DNA of 64,000 nucleotides, taken from NCBI GenBank assembly GCA_946811695.1, contig OX328124.1:83022923-83086922 (forward strand), read 5' to 3'. Positions 1-10,510 of the stretch are shown one piece after another (position 1 is the first letter of the stretch; each line of letters begins with the position of its first letter). The position numbers and the translations under genes are program-made. The DNA comes from Gonocerus acuteangulatus. Its lineage: Eukaryota; Arthropoda; Insecta; Hemiptera; Coreidae. The notes beneath the pieces were generated by a model, which did not search any database, had not been told where the DNA came from, and was given only the letters and a program-made list of their open reading frames with translations.

Positions 1-309
1 CTTTTTCAGTAGGTAGTAAGTTGGTTGTTATAGATTTGAAGACAACAGAAGATGCAGAATGCGCTTAAAGGCTTATTGGCTCACAAAATGTCCTCCATCT
101 CAATAGTTGTGCAGCACTCCGAACATTTTCTTTCTTTCATTATGACTTAAAGGTAAACAGAAGAAGCCTTAATTTGACAAATGAGTTAGTTTTATGTAGA
201 GCAACAATGCCCACAATTCAATAATCGCAAGTGTAAAAGTTATCATTATTATTTTTTTGCATTATATTCTGTGACGTCTTAAAAAAATACGTGAACGTGT
301 GTGTTTCAG

Positions 310-1501
310 GAGTATACTTCACTAAATACTGCAGGGACAAATGTATGGAGCTCGGGATTGGAGGCTGGGTGAAGAACAGTAGAAGAGGAACAGTTGTTGG
401 AAAGCTCCAAGGAACAAAGCCTAACGTTGAGCAGATGTAGGTGATTTTTAAGTAAATTCAAATATGAACTTTTGACCCAAATATGACCTTTTTCAACAAA
501 GAACATATCGGAAAAACAATCATTTCCCGCAGGAGTTCCAAAACTAAGTGCATTCTTCAACAAGCTGGTTACTTAATGCCACATTTCTGAGGATTGTGCT
601 TAAACCTAACAACAGCATAAATATATGTATTTGTTATAAGCAGCTAACTAAATTAACCTGTAACCGGTATGGTGGGGCCCAGGGAGCCCCAGTCATTCTT
701 GTTTATCTTTTAGTTAACAAAGGCACTAATACTAGGAGCTGAGATTCACAATAACTTTCAGGGAGTACCTACTGACCTGTTGACACAAGTGGCTGTTTTG
801 TAGTAAGCAATTTCGAAATTTTATGTAACTTTTAGTCTAACATGGGGGTCCGTGTTACCCAGCAATACCGTTAGTGAAATATTTACTGCCCTAAATTTAT
901 TTATAATTTACTATATAGTTTTAAGAATAAAATTTACATGTTGTATTTGTGTCAAATGGGCACTGATAACACTGTTCTGCAAAAAAAAAAAAACTTTTCT
1001 CCCCTCCCTTGAACAATTTTGCCTGTTTCTCATGTTTTCAGGTGTGCTGAGTCCGAATCTGAACTCAGAAAAATTCTATCACCCTCTGATTTTGAGAGAA
1101 AAGAGGAGAAACTTGGAAAAAATGAAAAATTGTATTTGAAAATTATTGTCTTTATTATAACAGATTTTTTTTTCTTTTTCAACGGTAAAATATAATTAAT
1201 TGAATCCTGCATGCTATCAGGTATAATACTAGATATGACAACTCAAAAAATATACACACATCGTCAATGAGTATTTTTTTTTCTTTTGTATTCTTCCTCC
1301 TCTGTCTCCCGCTGCAGTGTCCAGCAGTAATCCGCCAGCATCTTCTCATTCCATTTGCCAGTATATCTTTTAGCACTTTCCTCCGAAGGAAAGTAGCTAT
1401 TGAGGTTGGACTCATGACGGAATTTTTGAAAAATTTCTTCAAATCTTTATCGATCCTACCTAGTAGACACCGAAAATGACCCCCGTTAAAATTTATATAT
1501 A

Positions 1502-1582
<81 letters not shown>

Positions 1583-4500
1583 CTGTTAACACGAAAGCGG
1601 CCAGAGTTTTTGTTTTTTCGTCACGAAACGTGGTATATAGCATTCAATTAGCAAACGATTGAACGAGTTCGTTAACCACCAAAGTCGGTCTACCGGAAGG
1701 GGGGGTTTACCCCGAACCCAAAACACTTATTTGACTATGTCAGCCGTAATATTTGTTATATTTCAACGAAACTTGGTATTCGTAGTGGTAATATAGAGAG
1801 AAAAGTGAGATATAAAAATGAACTAAATCGGTTCATTAGAAGGGGGGGTTTACTCCGGACCCACAATACCAATTCGCCACTACCAGCCGTGATTTTTGGT
1901 ATATTTCGACGAAACTCGGTATTCTTAGTGGTAATCTACAGGTAAATATGTGTTGTAAAAATAAACTAAATCGGTTCATTAGAAGGGGGGGTTTACTCTT
2001 GACCCAAATTCTTAATATACTCATGCCGGTCGTAATTTCTGCTGTATTGTAACGAAACGCGGTATACGTCGTGGGTAACTCATGAGAAAGAAGTGTTGTA
2101 AAAATGAGCTGAATCGGTCAATCGGAAAGCGGGGGTTTAATTTGTAATGTATTTCGATAGAAAAGCCCGTCAGACGTAGGTTCCCAAAGCCGCCGCAAGG
2201 AGTGCTTTCTACCACTAGAGTGACTGTATCCTGTTCCTGCGTTAGATCAAAATACGATAATATGAGGTTTTTTGTATTTATTACGTAGTGTAATAGGTAC
2301 CATGTGTAAACATAACTCTGGAAGCAAATTATTAATTGATCAGTTACTCATTACAAATTTAAAAGAGAACTATTCATGTTTTTATTTTATTTATGTAGGA
2401 TATTTTAAGCAAATTGTTCTGGAAAGCAATCTACACTACCCAAATTCTGAGGAAAGTGCTTAGTTATGCAGCTCCTGCGTGACGGACTTTTTCCATTCTG
2501 GATATGTCTTGGTGGAATCGTTCTCCATGTTCGTCCGAAACTGCACCCAAATTTGGGGCGAAAAAGTCTAGGTGACTATGCAGGAAATGTATTTTTAAGG
2601 ACATATTGCATCCCAATGTTTTATATGAAGTAAGCAGTTCTTGGACTATTTTTCGGTAGTCTCTAGATTTTTCGTTTCCCAAAAACTTAGCACATACCTC
2701 TCGAAAAGCAATCCAAGCCTTTTTCTCAGTAGTATTTAACTTTGCTTCAAAAGTGAGGTCCTTGACTAGATGTCGAATTTGGGGTCCTACGAAAATTCCC
2801 TCCTTTACCTTAGCATCGCTGAGATGCGGAAATTTTTGTTTTAAGTACATGATTTGAATGAAAAGGATACCACCATAAAAGAGAAAGGAAGGTCATTCCC
2901 CTAAAGATCCAGGTAGAGACCAAATCCCTGCCTCAAGATCAAAAACTGAAAAAACACTTTTAGCCATATTTCTTCAACCACTTGTAATATTCCCATCAAA
3001 TTTTTTTTCGTTCAAATATACTTCATTGCGCTCAAAATCATCGGGCTTTTGAATTTTTTTCACTATGTTTTGATGCCAAAAAAAAATGCGTCAAATTTAC
3101 AAAAAACTCACATTTTTGGATAAAAAAACTAGAATTTCTCAAGAAACTGTGCGTGATAGACAGAATCTGACTTCAAATTCGTGTTCAGCACATTTGAAAA
3201 CAGTAAGAAAGCATGTTTTGGTTTGAAGGAGGATTTTCGTGCAGAACAGTGTAATAGAAGTTTCCAAAAATTGGATCTGAATTTTAATAAACAGAAACCC
3301 ACCCTTATAAAAATATATATATTAAAACATTTTTGAATAGGACTTAGTAAATATTTTTCTGTTGTAATTGTATTTATTTTTATTTTGTATTTATTTATTT
3401 TTATCATACTACCTCTACCCTGCTGGGTCATTGGCAGTGCGGTCAGTAAATTTTGAATATTAGTGATTTAAATCGTTCCCCCGAGTATGTTTTGGATCAG
3501 AAGAACTAGACTCTGGTGTAGAGGAATTCTGAATATCCTTCGATACACCTAGTGATTTAAGTAGCTTGGTTATTCGTATTTTCGCAGGCCTATTCTTGCG
3601 AATGTTTCTGCGTCTATCAATGAGCATTTGGACAATTCCATCTACATCTGTAGTGAATTCTAAAATAACATCTTGTACGTTTTTATCCTGAAGTGATATC
3701 TGCAGTAGAGATTCAAGTTGAGAGAATTTTATTGGATATTTTGAGTTGTTCCCCTCTATGAAAGGTTTCACTTCTTCAAGACTGAAAGCTCGGGAAGGCG
3801 TAGGGTGTTCTGAACTCTTATCCAGATTATTTACGTTTATTTGGATTGGTACTTCAGAGTGTCCGGGAGAGCCTTTCGTTTCCTCGTTCTGTAGAATTTC
3901 TTTGGTACTATCCAATGTTTGGGTTATTGAGATACTGGGAGAGACGATTTAGGGTCTGGAGTAGAACTCGTATTCGGGTGTATCGCTGTATCCAGGACAT
4001 CTGATTTGTTTGCTGCGGTAAGTGTTTGCTCTAGTGCATTATCAGCAATATTCTTGCTTAAAAACGGCTCATTTAAATTTAGAATTTTGGGGTTTTGTTT
4101 TAAAGATGGCTGTAAATTGGGTGGAACACCTTTGTTCAGAAATGTATTACTCAGGTTTTTACTGTCGGAAGAGTCATAATCGGAATTCAAAGGTAAATTA
4201 GTGTCTTGACTAGAGGCTGTTTCATTAGGTTTATTTCTAGAGTACCCACGTTTAGTACTTATGTGGCCCAATTCACCACATCTCAGGCACTTGGTGTCAT
4301 TATCACCTAGAAATACCCTGTAAGTATCTCCTTCAAACTGAACTAAAACGGATGATGGAATGACTGTATTTTCACCTTTTATAAAAACTTGTCTCATGGA
4401 GCTCAGGACGTGTGAATACGATTTGTCATTTAAGCCAACTCTAAGAAAGCTAACAGGTGAGAGCAAGGTTATCTTTAAATCGTTTAACCTTTTTTCTATT

Positions 4501-5611
4501 ATTTCATGGGATATATACGGTGGGGCATTTGATATTACTGGCGTTTCGAAGGTAAAAATTAGTCGGCGAGCAGGAACAAATTCAGTATTGATGGTAATTC
4601 CTTTGTGGTTAGAAATAAATTCTTCAACACATTTGAGACATGAGAGAAAGATGGAAATGCGGTTGTTGGAGATTCTAGTTGCAAACAAGATGTTACTCGG
4701 GCCAACAAGTTCACCTGTTGCGTAAATATATTTGGATATAGGCGTGTCATTCAAAGCAGGGAAGAGTATTCCTTGATCCTTGTTAGGCACTGCTACGGAA
4801 GGCTGTTTATTACGACAAGTTACATTAGCAAAGGTTGGTTTCAAGGTTCTCGCTAGGGAGATCCATGGACAGTTAGCCTGGTAAGAAGCCACTGCTGCCT
4901 TGAACTTCTTCCAAACCTACGGCAAACTTATGTAGATGTAACTTACAGTCAGTAGGTTCTTTTCCTACTATCTTCGTGAATAGTAGGTCCTCTATACGCT
5001 GAAAGTATTGGGAAGAATTTCAGCTATGAAAATTTACGTTTCTTCAATTTATATCCAATTGTATTTAATTCATTATGTCAAAGAAGTCTTCGGGTAATTT
5101 ATTTTTATCTTGTATTTCATATTCATTGGTTCCAAAAAAGAAACAAATTTGTTATCATTTAAGGTAATTTAAAAAAATTTAAAGCTTATAGAAGGTATTA
5201 GTCATCAAATTTGTAACCAGACCACACAGAAAAAAACAATTTCATCTAGGAAATGTATTCATAAATCAGGAATGTGATCCTGGACTTACCCAGCCTAATT
5301 TAATAATAATAAACAAAAGTGTGAAGAGAAAAAAACACGTAGTACATACTATACTGTCTGCAAATCAGATACCTGTACAGTACCTGTCCGTGTGCTCGAG
5401 GCCTTTAAAGGGCAAAAAGATATCAATAAAATTAATAAACATATTGTCGAATATATTTTTGGAATTTGTAGAGCAATAATTCTTCCATGTTTTCAGGGTT
5501 TCATGGCTGTCCAGGACTGGAAGCCCAGGGTGTAAAATAGAAAGATGTGAACTAAGGGATTTTGAATACCTAGCAAGACAAGACTTCAAGGGGTTCAGCA
5601 TTAGATTTTAG
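310..5611 (+). CDS. Acylphosphatase, last two exons (5' end outside window)
   Basis: Acylphosphatase is a small cytosolic alpha/beta-fold enzyme of about 98 residues that hydrolyses acyl phosphates such as 1,3-bisphosphoglycerate. Exon A is 310-436: the acceptor is tttcag, the reading starts GVYFTKYCRD and runs through GGWVKNSRRGTVVGKLQG, and the donor is AT|GTAGGT. Exon B is 5497-5611: after the acceptor ttttcag it reads VSWLSRTGSPGCKIERCEL and ends KGFSIRF before TAG at 5609-5611. The split ATG codon joins the exons in frame, giving about 81 of the usual 98 residues. The missing N-terminal exon (phosphate loop, FGxVQ) must lie left of base 1. The catalytic Asn is present (WVKN). The position of the usual catalytic Arg (GVFFRK in vertebrate enzymes) is Thr here (GVYFTK). 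The 5.06-kb intron holds a Helentron-like element and retroelement debris. AATAAA lies at 5669-5674. The family call is firm; activity is uncertain. Confidence 0.87.
437..1367. other. Acylphosphatase intron, left part
   Basis: AT-rich intron sequence with a short A run near 980-992. I see no gene, RNA gene or clear mobile element before the Helentron-like copy. A stretch at about 1043-1100 resembles one at about 3145-3195 (both read in reverse give Gln/Ser/Asp-Ser-like words), which hints at a low-copy repeat; it is not resolved. Confidence 0.5.
1368..2491 (+). mobile_element. Helentron-like non-autonomous element (HINE), copy 1
   Basis: The left end TTTTAGCACTTTCCTC continues into a palindrome (CTTTCC..GGAAAG). 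A long (TA)n run with a short (GT)n follows at about 1495-1582. Then come four tandem units of about 143 bp, phased on aaatcggt near 1681, 1825, 1968 and 2110. The right end has GAGGAAAGTGCTTA, the inverse of the left-end AGCACTTTCCTC, then the hairpin GCAGCTCCTGC and the terminus GTGACGGACTTTT. No transposase is encoded. Subterminal inverted repeats, a central microsatellite, tandem units and a 3' hairpin are the described architecture of HINE/DINE-1 elements. The same ends occur in three other copies in this window. The element sits in the acylphosphatase intron. Confidence 0.8.
2492..2850 (-). pseudogene. Fragment of a widespread transposon-like arthropod protein, broken by the Helentron-like copy
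   Basis: On the minus strand an open frame runs from 2850 to about 2495 and includes IFVGPQIRHLVKD, LGCNMSLKIHFLHSHLDFF and the block SDEHGERFHQDIS. I recognise this HGERFHQDIS-type protein as a high-copy, unnamed family of arthropod and other invertebrate genomes, probably derived from a mobile element; I know no biochemical function for it. The conserved frame stops at DISRMEK, exactly where the Helentron-like terminus begins. The last residues of the frame (VRHAGAA) are read out of that terminus, so they are not native. It is a partial copy with no start context. The family identity rests on memory of similar proteins. Confidence 0.6.
2851..3459. other. Intron sequence with no recognisable gene
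   Basis: AT-rich, low-complexity stretch between the transposon-like protein fragment and the LINE ORF1 remnant. The minus-strand open frame at 3129-3431 has biased composition and no motif I recognise. It may be untranslated sequence of the adjacent LINE. Confidence 0.5.
3460..4892 (-). pseudogene. Non-LTR retrotransposon ORF1 (gag-like), frameshifted
   Basis: Two minus-strand frames, 4892-3924 and about 3921-3460, read as one protein interrupted by a stop and frame change near 3924. The first part contains an RRM-like gag region (FVPARRLIFTFETP, VGLNDKSYSHVLSSMRQVF) and then FEGDTYRVFLGDNDTKCLRCGELGH. The last is a zinc knuckle (C-x2-C-x4-H) whose final Cys position reads Arg. The tail is rich in Ser, Asn and Pro, as in ORF1 proteins of Jockey/X-element-type LINEs. 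No endonuclease or reverse transcriptase follows, so this is a remnant. It lies antisense to the acylphosphatase inside its intron. It could belong to another ORF1 group, but gag-like ORF1 is well supported. Confidence 0.75.
4893..5284. other. Intron sequence, possible 5' flank of the ORF1 remnant
   Basis: The region holds no gene. The first 100 bases may be untranslated sequence of the LINE read on the minus strand. The rest is AT-rich intron. Confidence 0.4.
5285..5415 (+). mobile_element. Diverged fragment of SINE family 2
   Basis: Two short blocks match the body of the complete SINE at 18704-19004: a block ending acccagcctaattta near 5289-5303, and aatcagatacctgtacagta near 5365-5385 followed by a Cys/Gly-rich tail. 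The tRNA-like head is missing. It lies about 90 bp upstream of the last acylphosphatase exon. Confidence 0.55.
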
Positions 5612-5668
5612 CATTTATAACATTATTTTTATATTTAATTATAACTCATTTACCATAAGTTCTTGTAA

Positions 5669-5674
5669 AATAAA
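5669..5674 (+). terminator. Poly(A) signal of the acylphosphatase gene
   Basis: Canonical AATAAA 58 bp after the TAG stop, in the right orientation. It is the first such hexamer downstream of the coding sequence. Confidence 0.6.
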
Positions 5675-6227
5675 ATGACATTTTTATAAATATTAATGTT
5701 TAAAAATAAAGGAAGTATTTTAATAATTCTTTTTAATTCATTAAGACTACAATATAATTAAGTAAAACAAGGTTGCATAAAATGCTTCAGAACTTTCCTT
5801 TATAAAAAAAAAAAAAAAAAAAATCTGAGCAACTTTGTATGTGCATTAAGAATGGTAAAAAAAAGTCTGTCAAGCAGAAGTTTCCAAAGCAAGCACATTT
5901 CTCAGCAACATGGGATTTCCAGGTCTGTCTAGTGTCAAGGAAGTTAACAGTGTTCATTATTGGAAAAACAGTATTGATAAATTGAATTTTCAGTATAGGT
6001 ATTCTCAATTTTTTGGTAACAGGATAAAATTTGAATTTTCTTCAGAGAATTTGAATCCCATAATTGAACAGCAATTTTCCAGGTTGTTTACTGTGTCCTG
6101 TCCTGTCTTCTGCAGGGTATACGTCAGGGGTACATGTGTATATGAGCAAGCAATCAGCATATTGACTACAGCTTCCTGTGTTAAGGGTGCAAGATCTAAT
6201 TGTATTTATTACCACCTACAATACAGC

Positions 6228-6329
6228 GAGCACCATATGGTGCTCATCAAGTCATTACGGCTTGACCAAGAGCATCATATGGTGCTCTCATCGACCCTTC
6301 CCAGAGACAGCGAGCACCATATGGTGCTC
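6228..6329. repeat. Three 18-bp palindromes at exact 42-bp spacing
   Basis: GAGCACCATATGGTGCTC occurs at 6228-6245 and 6312-6329, and a one-base variant (GAGCATCATATGGTGCTC) at 6270-6287. Each period is exactly 42 bp, with two unrelated 24-bp spacers. The first spacer itself contains TCAAG..CTTGA. The array lies between the acylphosphatase 3' end and the inverted-repeat element at 6518. I know no family with this array; it is probably part of a repeat element. It is not a CRISPR array. Confidence 0.8.
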
Positions 6330-6517
6330 TGGCCCATCAAGATGGATGGAGAAAACAGCTGGTGGAGGCCCAGGTTCTTCACGGCAGTGTTTGGCATAAT
6401 GATAATTAAGAGGCTTTCAAGATGTGATTACCATTACAATTATAATCACAGACCCTGGAGATTTGATTACCATTAAGATTATCATGATGATTAGATAGTT
6501 AGCCGTCGAGGTGATAA

Positions 6518-6932
6518 GTACAGATGGAATGGTTGGGATTCGGCTAAATAAACCTCAATATGATTTTCTTTGTAAAATTAATTAATGTTACTATTAGCTA
6601 CTATATTTGTCATTGGTATATAGTTCTCTTATTTCTTTGTAAAATCAATTAATGTTACTAATTACTATTAAAATCAATTACTGTACCTATTTTCTTTTTC
6701 ATTCTACTCATTTTAAGACGATATGTTCTGTTATAAGTTAAACTGTATCTATAGTTCTGTTAACTATCACAATTATAAATTTTTCTTGTTTGTTTCTGTA
6801 TTAATTTCTTTTTTTGTCATTTTAGCTGACGAAGGCTACCAATGAGTAGCCGAAACGTCCGAAATATAGATTTTTTTAAAACAAAATCATATTGAGGTTT
6901 ATTTAGCCGAATCCCAACCATTCCATCTGTAC
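6518..6932 (+). mobile_element. Inverted-repeat retroelement end with a hammerhead-like hairpin
   Basis: About 50 bp at 6518-6567 recur in inverted orientation at 6883-6932 (core GATTCGGCTAAATAAACCTC). Just inside the right arm, 6826-6856 reads CTGACGA, then a six-base-pair stem GGCTAC..GTAGCC, then GAAAC. That is the order of the hammerhead ribozyme core, with one extra A before the stem. Hammerhead motifs and inverted or tandem terminal repeats are known for Penelope-like elements, so a Penelope-like terminus is plausible. No reverse transcriptase lies beside it. Activity of the motif is not shown. Confidence 0.5.
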
Positions 6933-8021
6933 TCATTAAGATTATAATCGTAATTACAACACTGATTAAGATTAGACTTGTAATCACACCTTTGGTTATA
7001 ATTACATTCGTAATCACAAAATGTGATTATAACATTGTTTTGTTGTAAAGTAGGGTACTCATATAGCAAGTTTTTACAAGATAAATAATATTTATTCATC
7101 ATATACATTTGTACCAGAATAAAGCTCATCTATTTCACAGAAACAAATAAAATTTAAAAAAAAAATGGAAATCATTTATAAATAAAGTAATTGTCAATTA
7201 TTACTATATTCATTTGAATAAAAAGAAAGAAAAAACTAAAAATAATGACCTCAGTTTTTCATATACATAAAATATTACTAAACACAATTTCTGTTTACTT
7301 TCACTCAAATGACAGAACAGAAAAAATACAAATGCAAAATTTTATGCTAAAGAAGAAAAAAGTTCTTATTTATAGTATACTAAGAAGAGTTTCAATAGTA
7401 GTAACACTAATACAATTATTTGCTTTACTTGCATGTATTTTGAAGATCGTATATATTAATATAGAAATAGAATTTCTGCAGAGCTTAAAACTAGTAAACT
7501 ATCCTACTAAACTTACCAAAATAAACCTAAAATCAAAGAAATAAAAAATAAAAAAAGAAAGAATAAGAACAAAATTTTGATATTTTTCATCCACAGCCTC
7601 ATTTCAATGACACCTTTGTTCCTCAATAGTATACATGCTTAGTGAATGTATTTCTCACTCCAAAATAACTTAATATTAAAAAACAGTTTATGAGAAAAAC
7701 ATGTAATTTTTAATTAAATACGTAATTACAATATAAAAAAATAAAAATTTGAAATGTATTAAGTGCATATAGATAACATGATCTATATGCAATGACACTC
7801 TATAACAAAATATATTTTAAATAATCTCCAAAGCCTATAAAACATGTGTACGAACCTCAAAGAAGTAGAATAATTTCAAACAGTTTTTTTTTTTTTACAG
7901 CAATAGGCTTTGTTAAATGTTAAATATTCATAAATAAGTAGAATACTTTCAATGGAATGTTAAATAGTTCATCAGGCATTGATCAGTCAATAACAATATC
8001 ATAATTGTAAATGGGATCTTA

Positions 8022-8081
<60 letters not shown>

Positions 8082-10097
8082 TTATTTTTTTTAAACAAAA
8101 AATTGAAGTACAACATAACAGTAATATCACAAAAAAAAAAAAAAATACAAATGTAAAAAGGCGAAGTAAAAATAAATAAATCAATATTATATGAATTTTA
8201 ACGAGTTTCCATTCTCCTTGCTATTTTATAAATACAAATTAAGTTTCTGAAATTTCAAAGAGCAATTTTTACATCGCACGATATTAATCTTATACATTTT
8301 AAGATGTTATGGTCATATATTAAGAATAGCATTTTCAACGAAAAGGAAATCATACTATCTTATATTCCTATAAATCCGTATCACCAGAATTGTGAATACC
8401 CTGCTAATTTTTTATGCATTAAAAATAGTAATTGTTGAAATTGTCCCAAAACAGAAATTAGAAACGTTATTTATAATATAAACATAATTTTATCTTCATA
8501 ATGACTGCTGGAATTTGGCGATAATTTAAAAGACAAACCGTACTTTTGACAAAATAAATGGGATGAAACCGGTATTAGTCCATGAAATGTGTTTTAATTC
8601 ATTTATACCATTTAGTTAAGCTCGAGCTGAAGCTGGGCATAGTAATAAGAATATTTCAACAAATGGAAATATTTTCTATGCTAGATCATAGACAAATCAT
8701 GATGGGATAAATAGATCTCAAAAGTTCTGTTAATAGAGATATACCAGTATTCCTTTTATTAGCTAATAAATATGAAAATATTCATTATATACCTAAAATA
8801 TTTAGGTTTATATAACACAAATGCCAAATTCCTATTATTAAAAAAAAAAGTTTAGACGCAGGTATAAAAAAACACATCACAAAAACCCTTCGTAAATGAT
8901 AAAAGTTTTCATATAAGCAAAAATATATAAAAAAAATATTGACTATAACTTCTAATACTTACAAAGAAATTTAGACCATTTTAATATGTATTTTATTACA
9001 TTCACATTTTTATAACGAATACCTGCTTGATTTCAAGATCTGTTCATAAACTTATAAGATCTGTACATTAGTTAACTATATTATAACAACAGAAAAATAA
9101 AGTATGTATTAAACAATTTATATAACTTTCAATAATTACAATTTTAAATATATATACACACAGGGACAACAACTAATAAGTAACAATAAATCACAAATAC
9201 AAAAATACAGCTTCTTAACAACATACATTTACAATACTCAGAGCCTTACAGTCTCTTAAATTAAGCACCCTATAATATTTAAATACATAAATATATTTTT
9301 TTCAAGGTATCATGTAAAATAAATATTTTGGTTGAATTATATACTACTGAAATTATGCTATAACAGTTGGATAACTTCAGTATAATTAATAAACCGTCAA
9401 TTCGTTAGTATTAAATAATTACAAAAATGTCTCACTTAAAAGGATTTTAATCCTGTTTATTTCTACACATTAAACATGTTTCATTATAAATTTATGGTCA
9501 GTTGAAAATTAAGTATTAAATCCTATAAATACATCTCTTCCATGTGCGTAAGGAATTAGATTGACTGTAAGCAAGTTAGCATACTTTTTTAAATATTAAA
9601 TGAAATGAGTGGATTTAATTTTATTTAATGTATCCCGAAAAGAATAATTCCTTTTTGAGCCTATAGTCTAATAGAATATTAAGATATTACATTGAATTTT
9701 GAATAATATAAAAACGGGAGTGTCTAATTCATGTGTAAACATCGGGTGTCACTTTTAGGTGACAATAGTCAATAGGCGTATCGTCTACAAGAGAAGTTAG
9801 CTAACCTCGGCAGCAGATTTTACTTTCTTCAAGTGTTTGATAGGGTTCAAACCTTATCAAAGAGACCCCCCCCCCTTCACAGTAATTATTAAGAACATAT
9901 AAATAATTGTAATCACTTTATCTAGTAAATATTACAATGAAGTTTCAGAATTGTATAAGTATTCATTCTAAATCTTTCTTACATTTTGATAATGCTAACA
10001 GTTATTTTCCCTAAAAAAGACGCAATTTATTGATTGCCTTGAAAAAAAGCTAAAATTGAAAAGAATTATCCACTCCAGGAAAGCAAAATTATCAATA
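6933..10097. other. Long AT-rich intergenic stretch
   Basis: More than 3 kb with no gene, RNA gene or recognisable mobile protein. It contains the (TA)n run at 8026-8080, several A runs, and a C run near 9867. A short GGTTCAAACC near 9843 resembles a tRNA B box but no tRNA can be folded around it. Confidence 0.6.
8026..8080. repeat. (TA)n microsatellite
   Basis: Uninterrupted AT dinucleotide run of about 55 bp. Confidence 0.95.
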
Positions 10098-10275
10098 GGA
10101 GGCCCTGTGGGTGTGAGTGCTAAGGCATGAGCACTTAGATCGTGGGTTCAATTCCCACTAGAGATAATGGCTTTTCTTTTTTTTAAAAAAAAGGCTAGGA
10201 AAGGGTGGAAACCTGTAGATACCCCCCCCCAATTTTAGTTATGTTTAAATGGACATTAAAATTTAAATAAATAAT
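10098..10275 (+). mobile_element. tRNA-derived SINE, family 1, copy A
   Basis: It begins GGAGGCCCTGTGGGTGTGAG, has the B-box-like GGGTTCAATTCCCACTAG and a pyrimidine-rich TTTTCTTT middle, then AAGGGTGGAAACCTGTAGATA, and ends GGACATTAAAATTTAAATAA. The same order is seen in copies at 10311, 15050, 37829 and 46391. These are non-coding Pol III-type retroposons mobilised by LINE machinery. Confidence 0.75.
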
Positions 10276-10310
10276 ATAAATTATCAATACACTATCAAAA
10301 ATAATACATT

Positions 10311-10510
10311 AGAGGCTCAATGGCCACAATTGTTAAAGCTTAATGCTCTCTGTGCCTAGAATTGTGGGCTCGAGTTCCACAAGAGGCAATAGCTTTTCTT
10401 TCGAAAAAAAAGTAAGGAAGTATCTGTCCTGTCTAGAAAAGGTTGATAACCTATATATAGCTCATTCCAGAAACCTGTTATTAATAAAGGGACATTAAAA
10501 TTAATATAAA
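10311..10510 (+). mobile_element. tRNA-derived SINE, family 1, copy B
   Basis: A diverged copy in the same orientation and only 35 bp after copy A. It starts GAGGCTCAATGGCCAC, keeps the B-box-like GGGCTCGAGTTCCACAAGAG and the CTTTTCTTTC block, and ends GGGACATTAAAATTAAT. Confidence 0.7.

Noticed and set aside
306..563. Minus-strand ORF over the first acylphosphatase exon
   Set aside because: It is the shadow of the plus-strand exon, which has proper splice sites and matches the family.
6228..6329. CRISPR-like repeat-spacer layout
   Set aside because: Only three repeats, each a full palindrome, in a eukaryotic genome with no cas genes; better read as a palindromic array.
10098..10170. True tRNA genes at the GGTTCRA-type B boxes (10098, 10311, 15050, 18704)
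   Set aside because: No full cloverleaf with acceptor stem can be drawn, and the same extended 200-300-bp body recurs, so these are SINEs.
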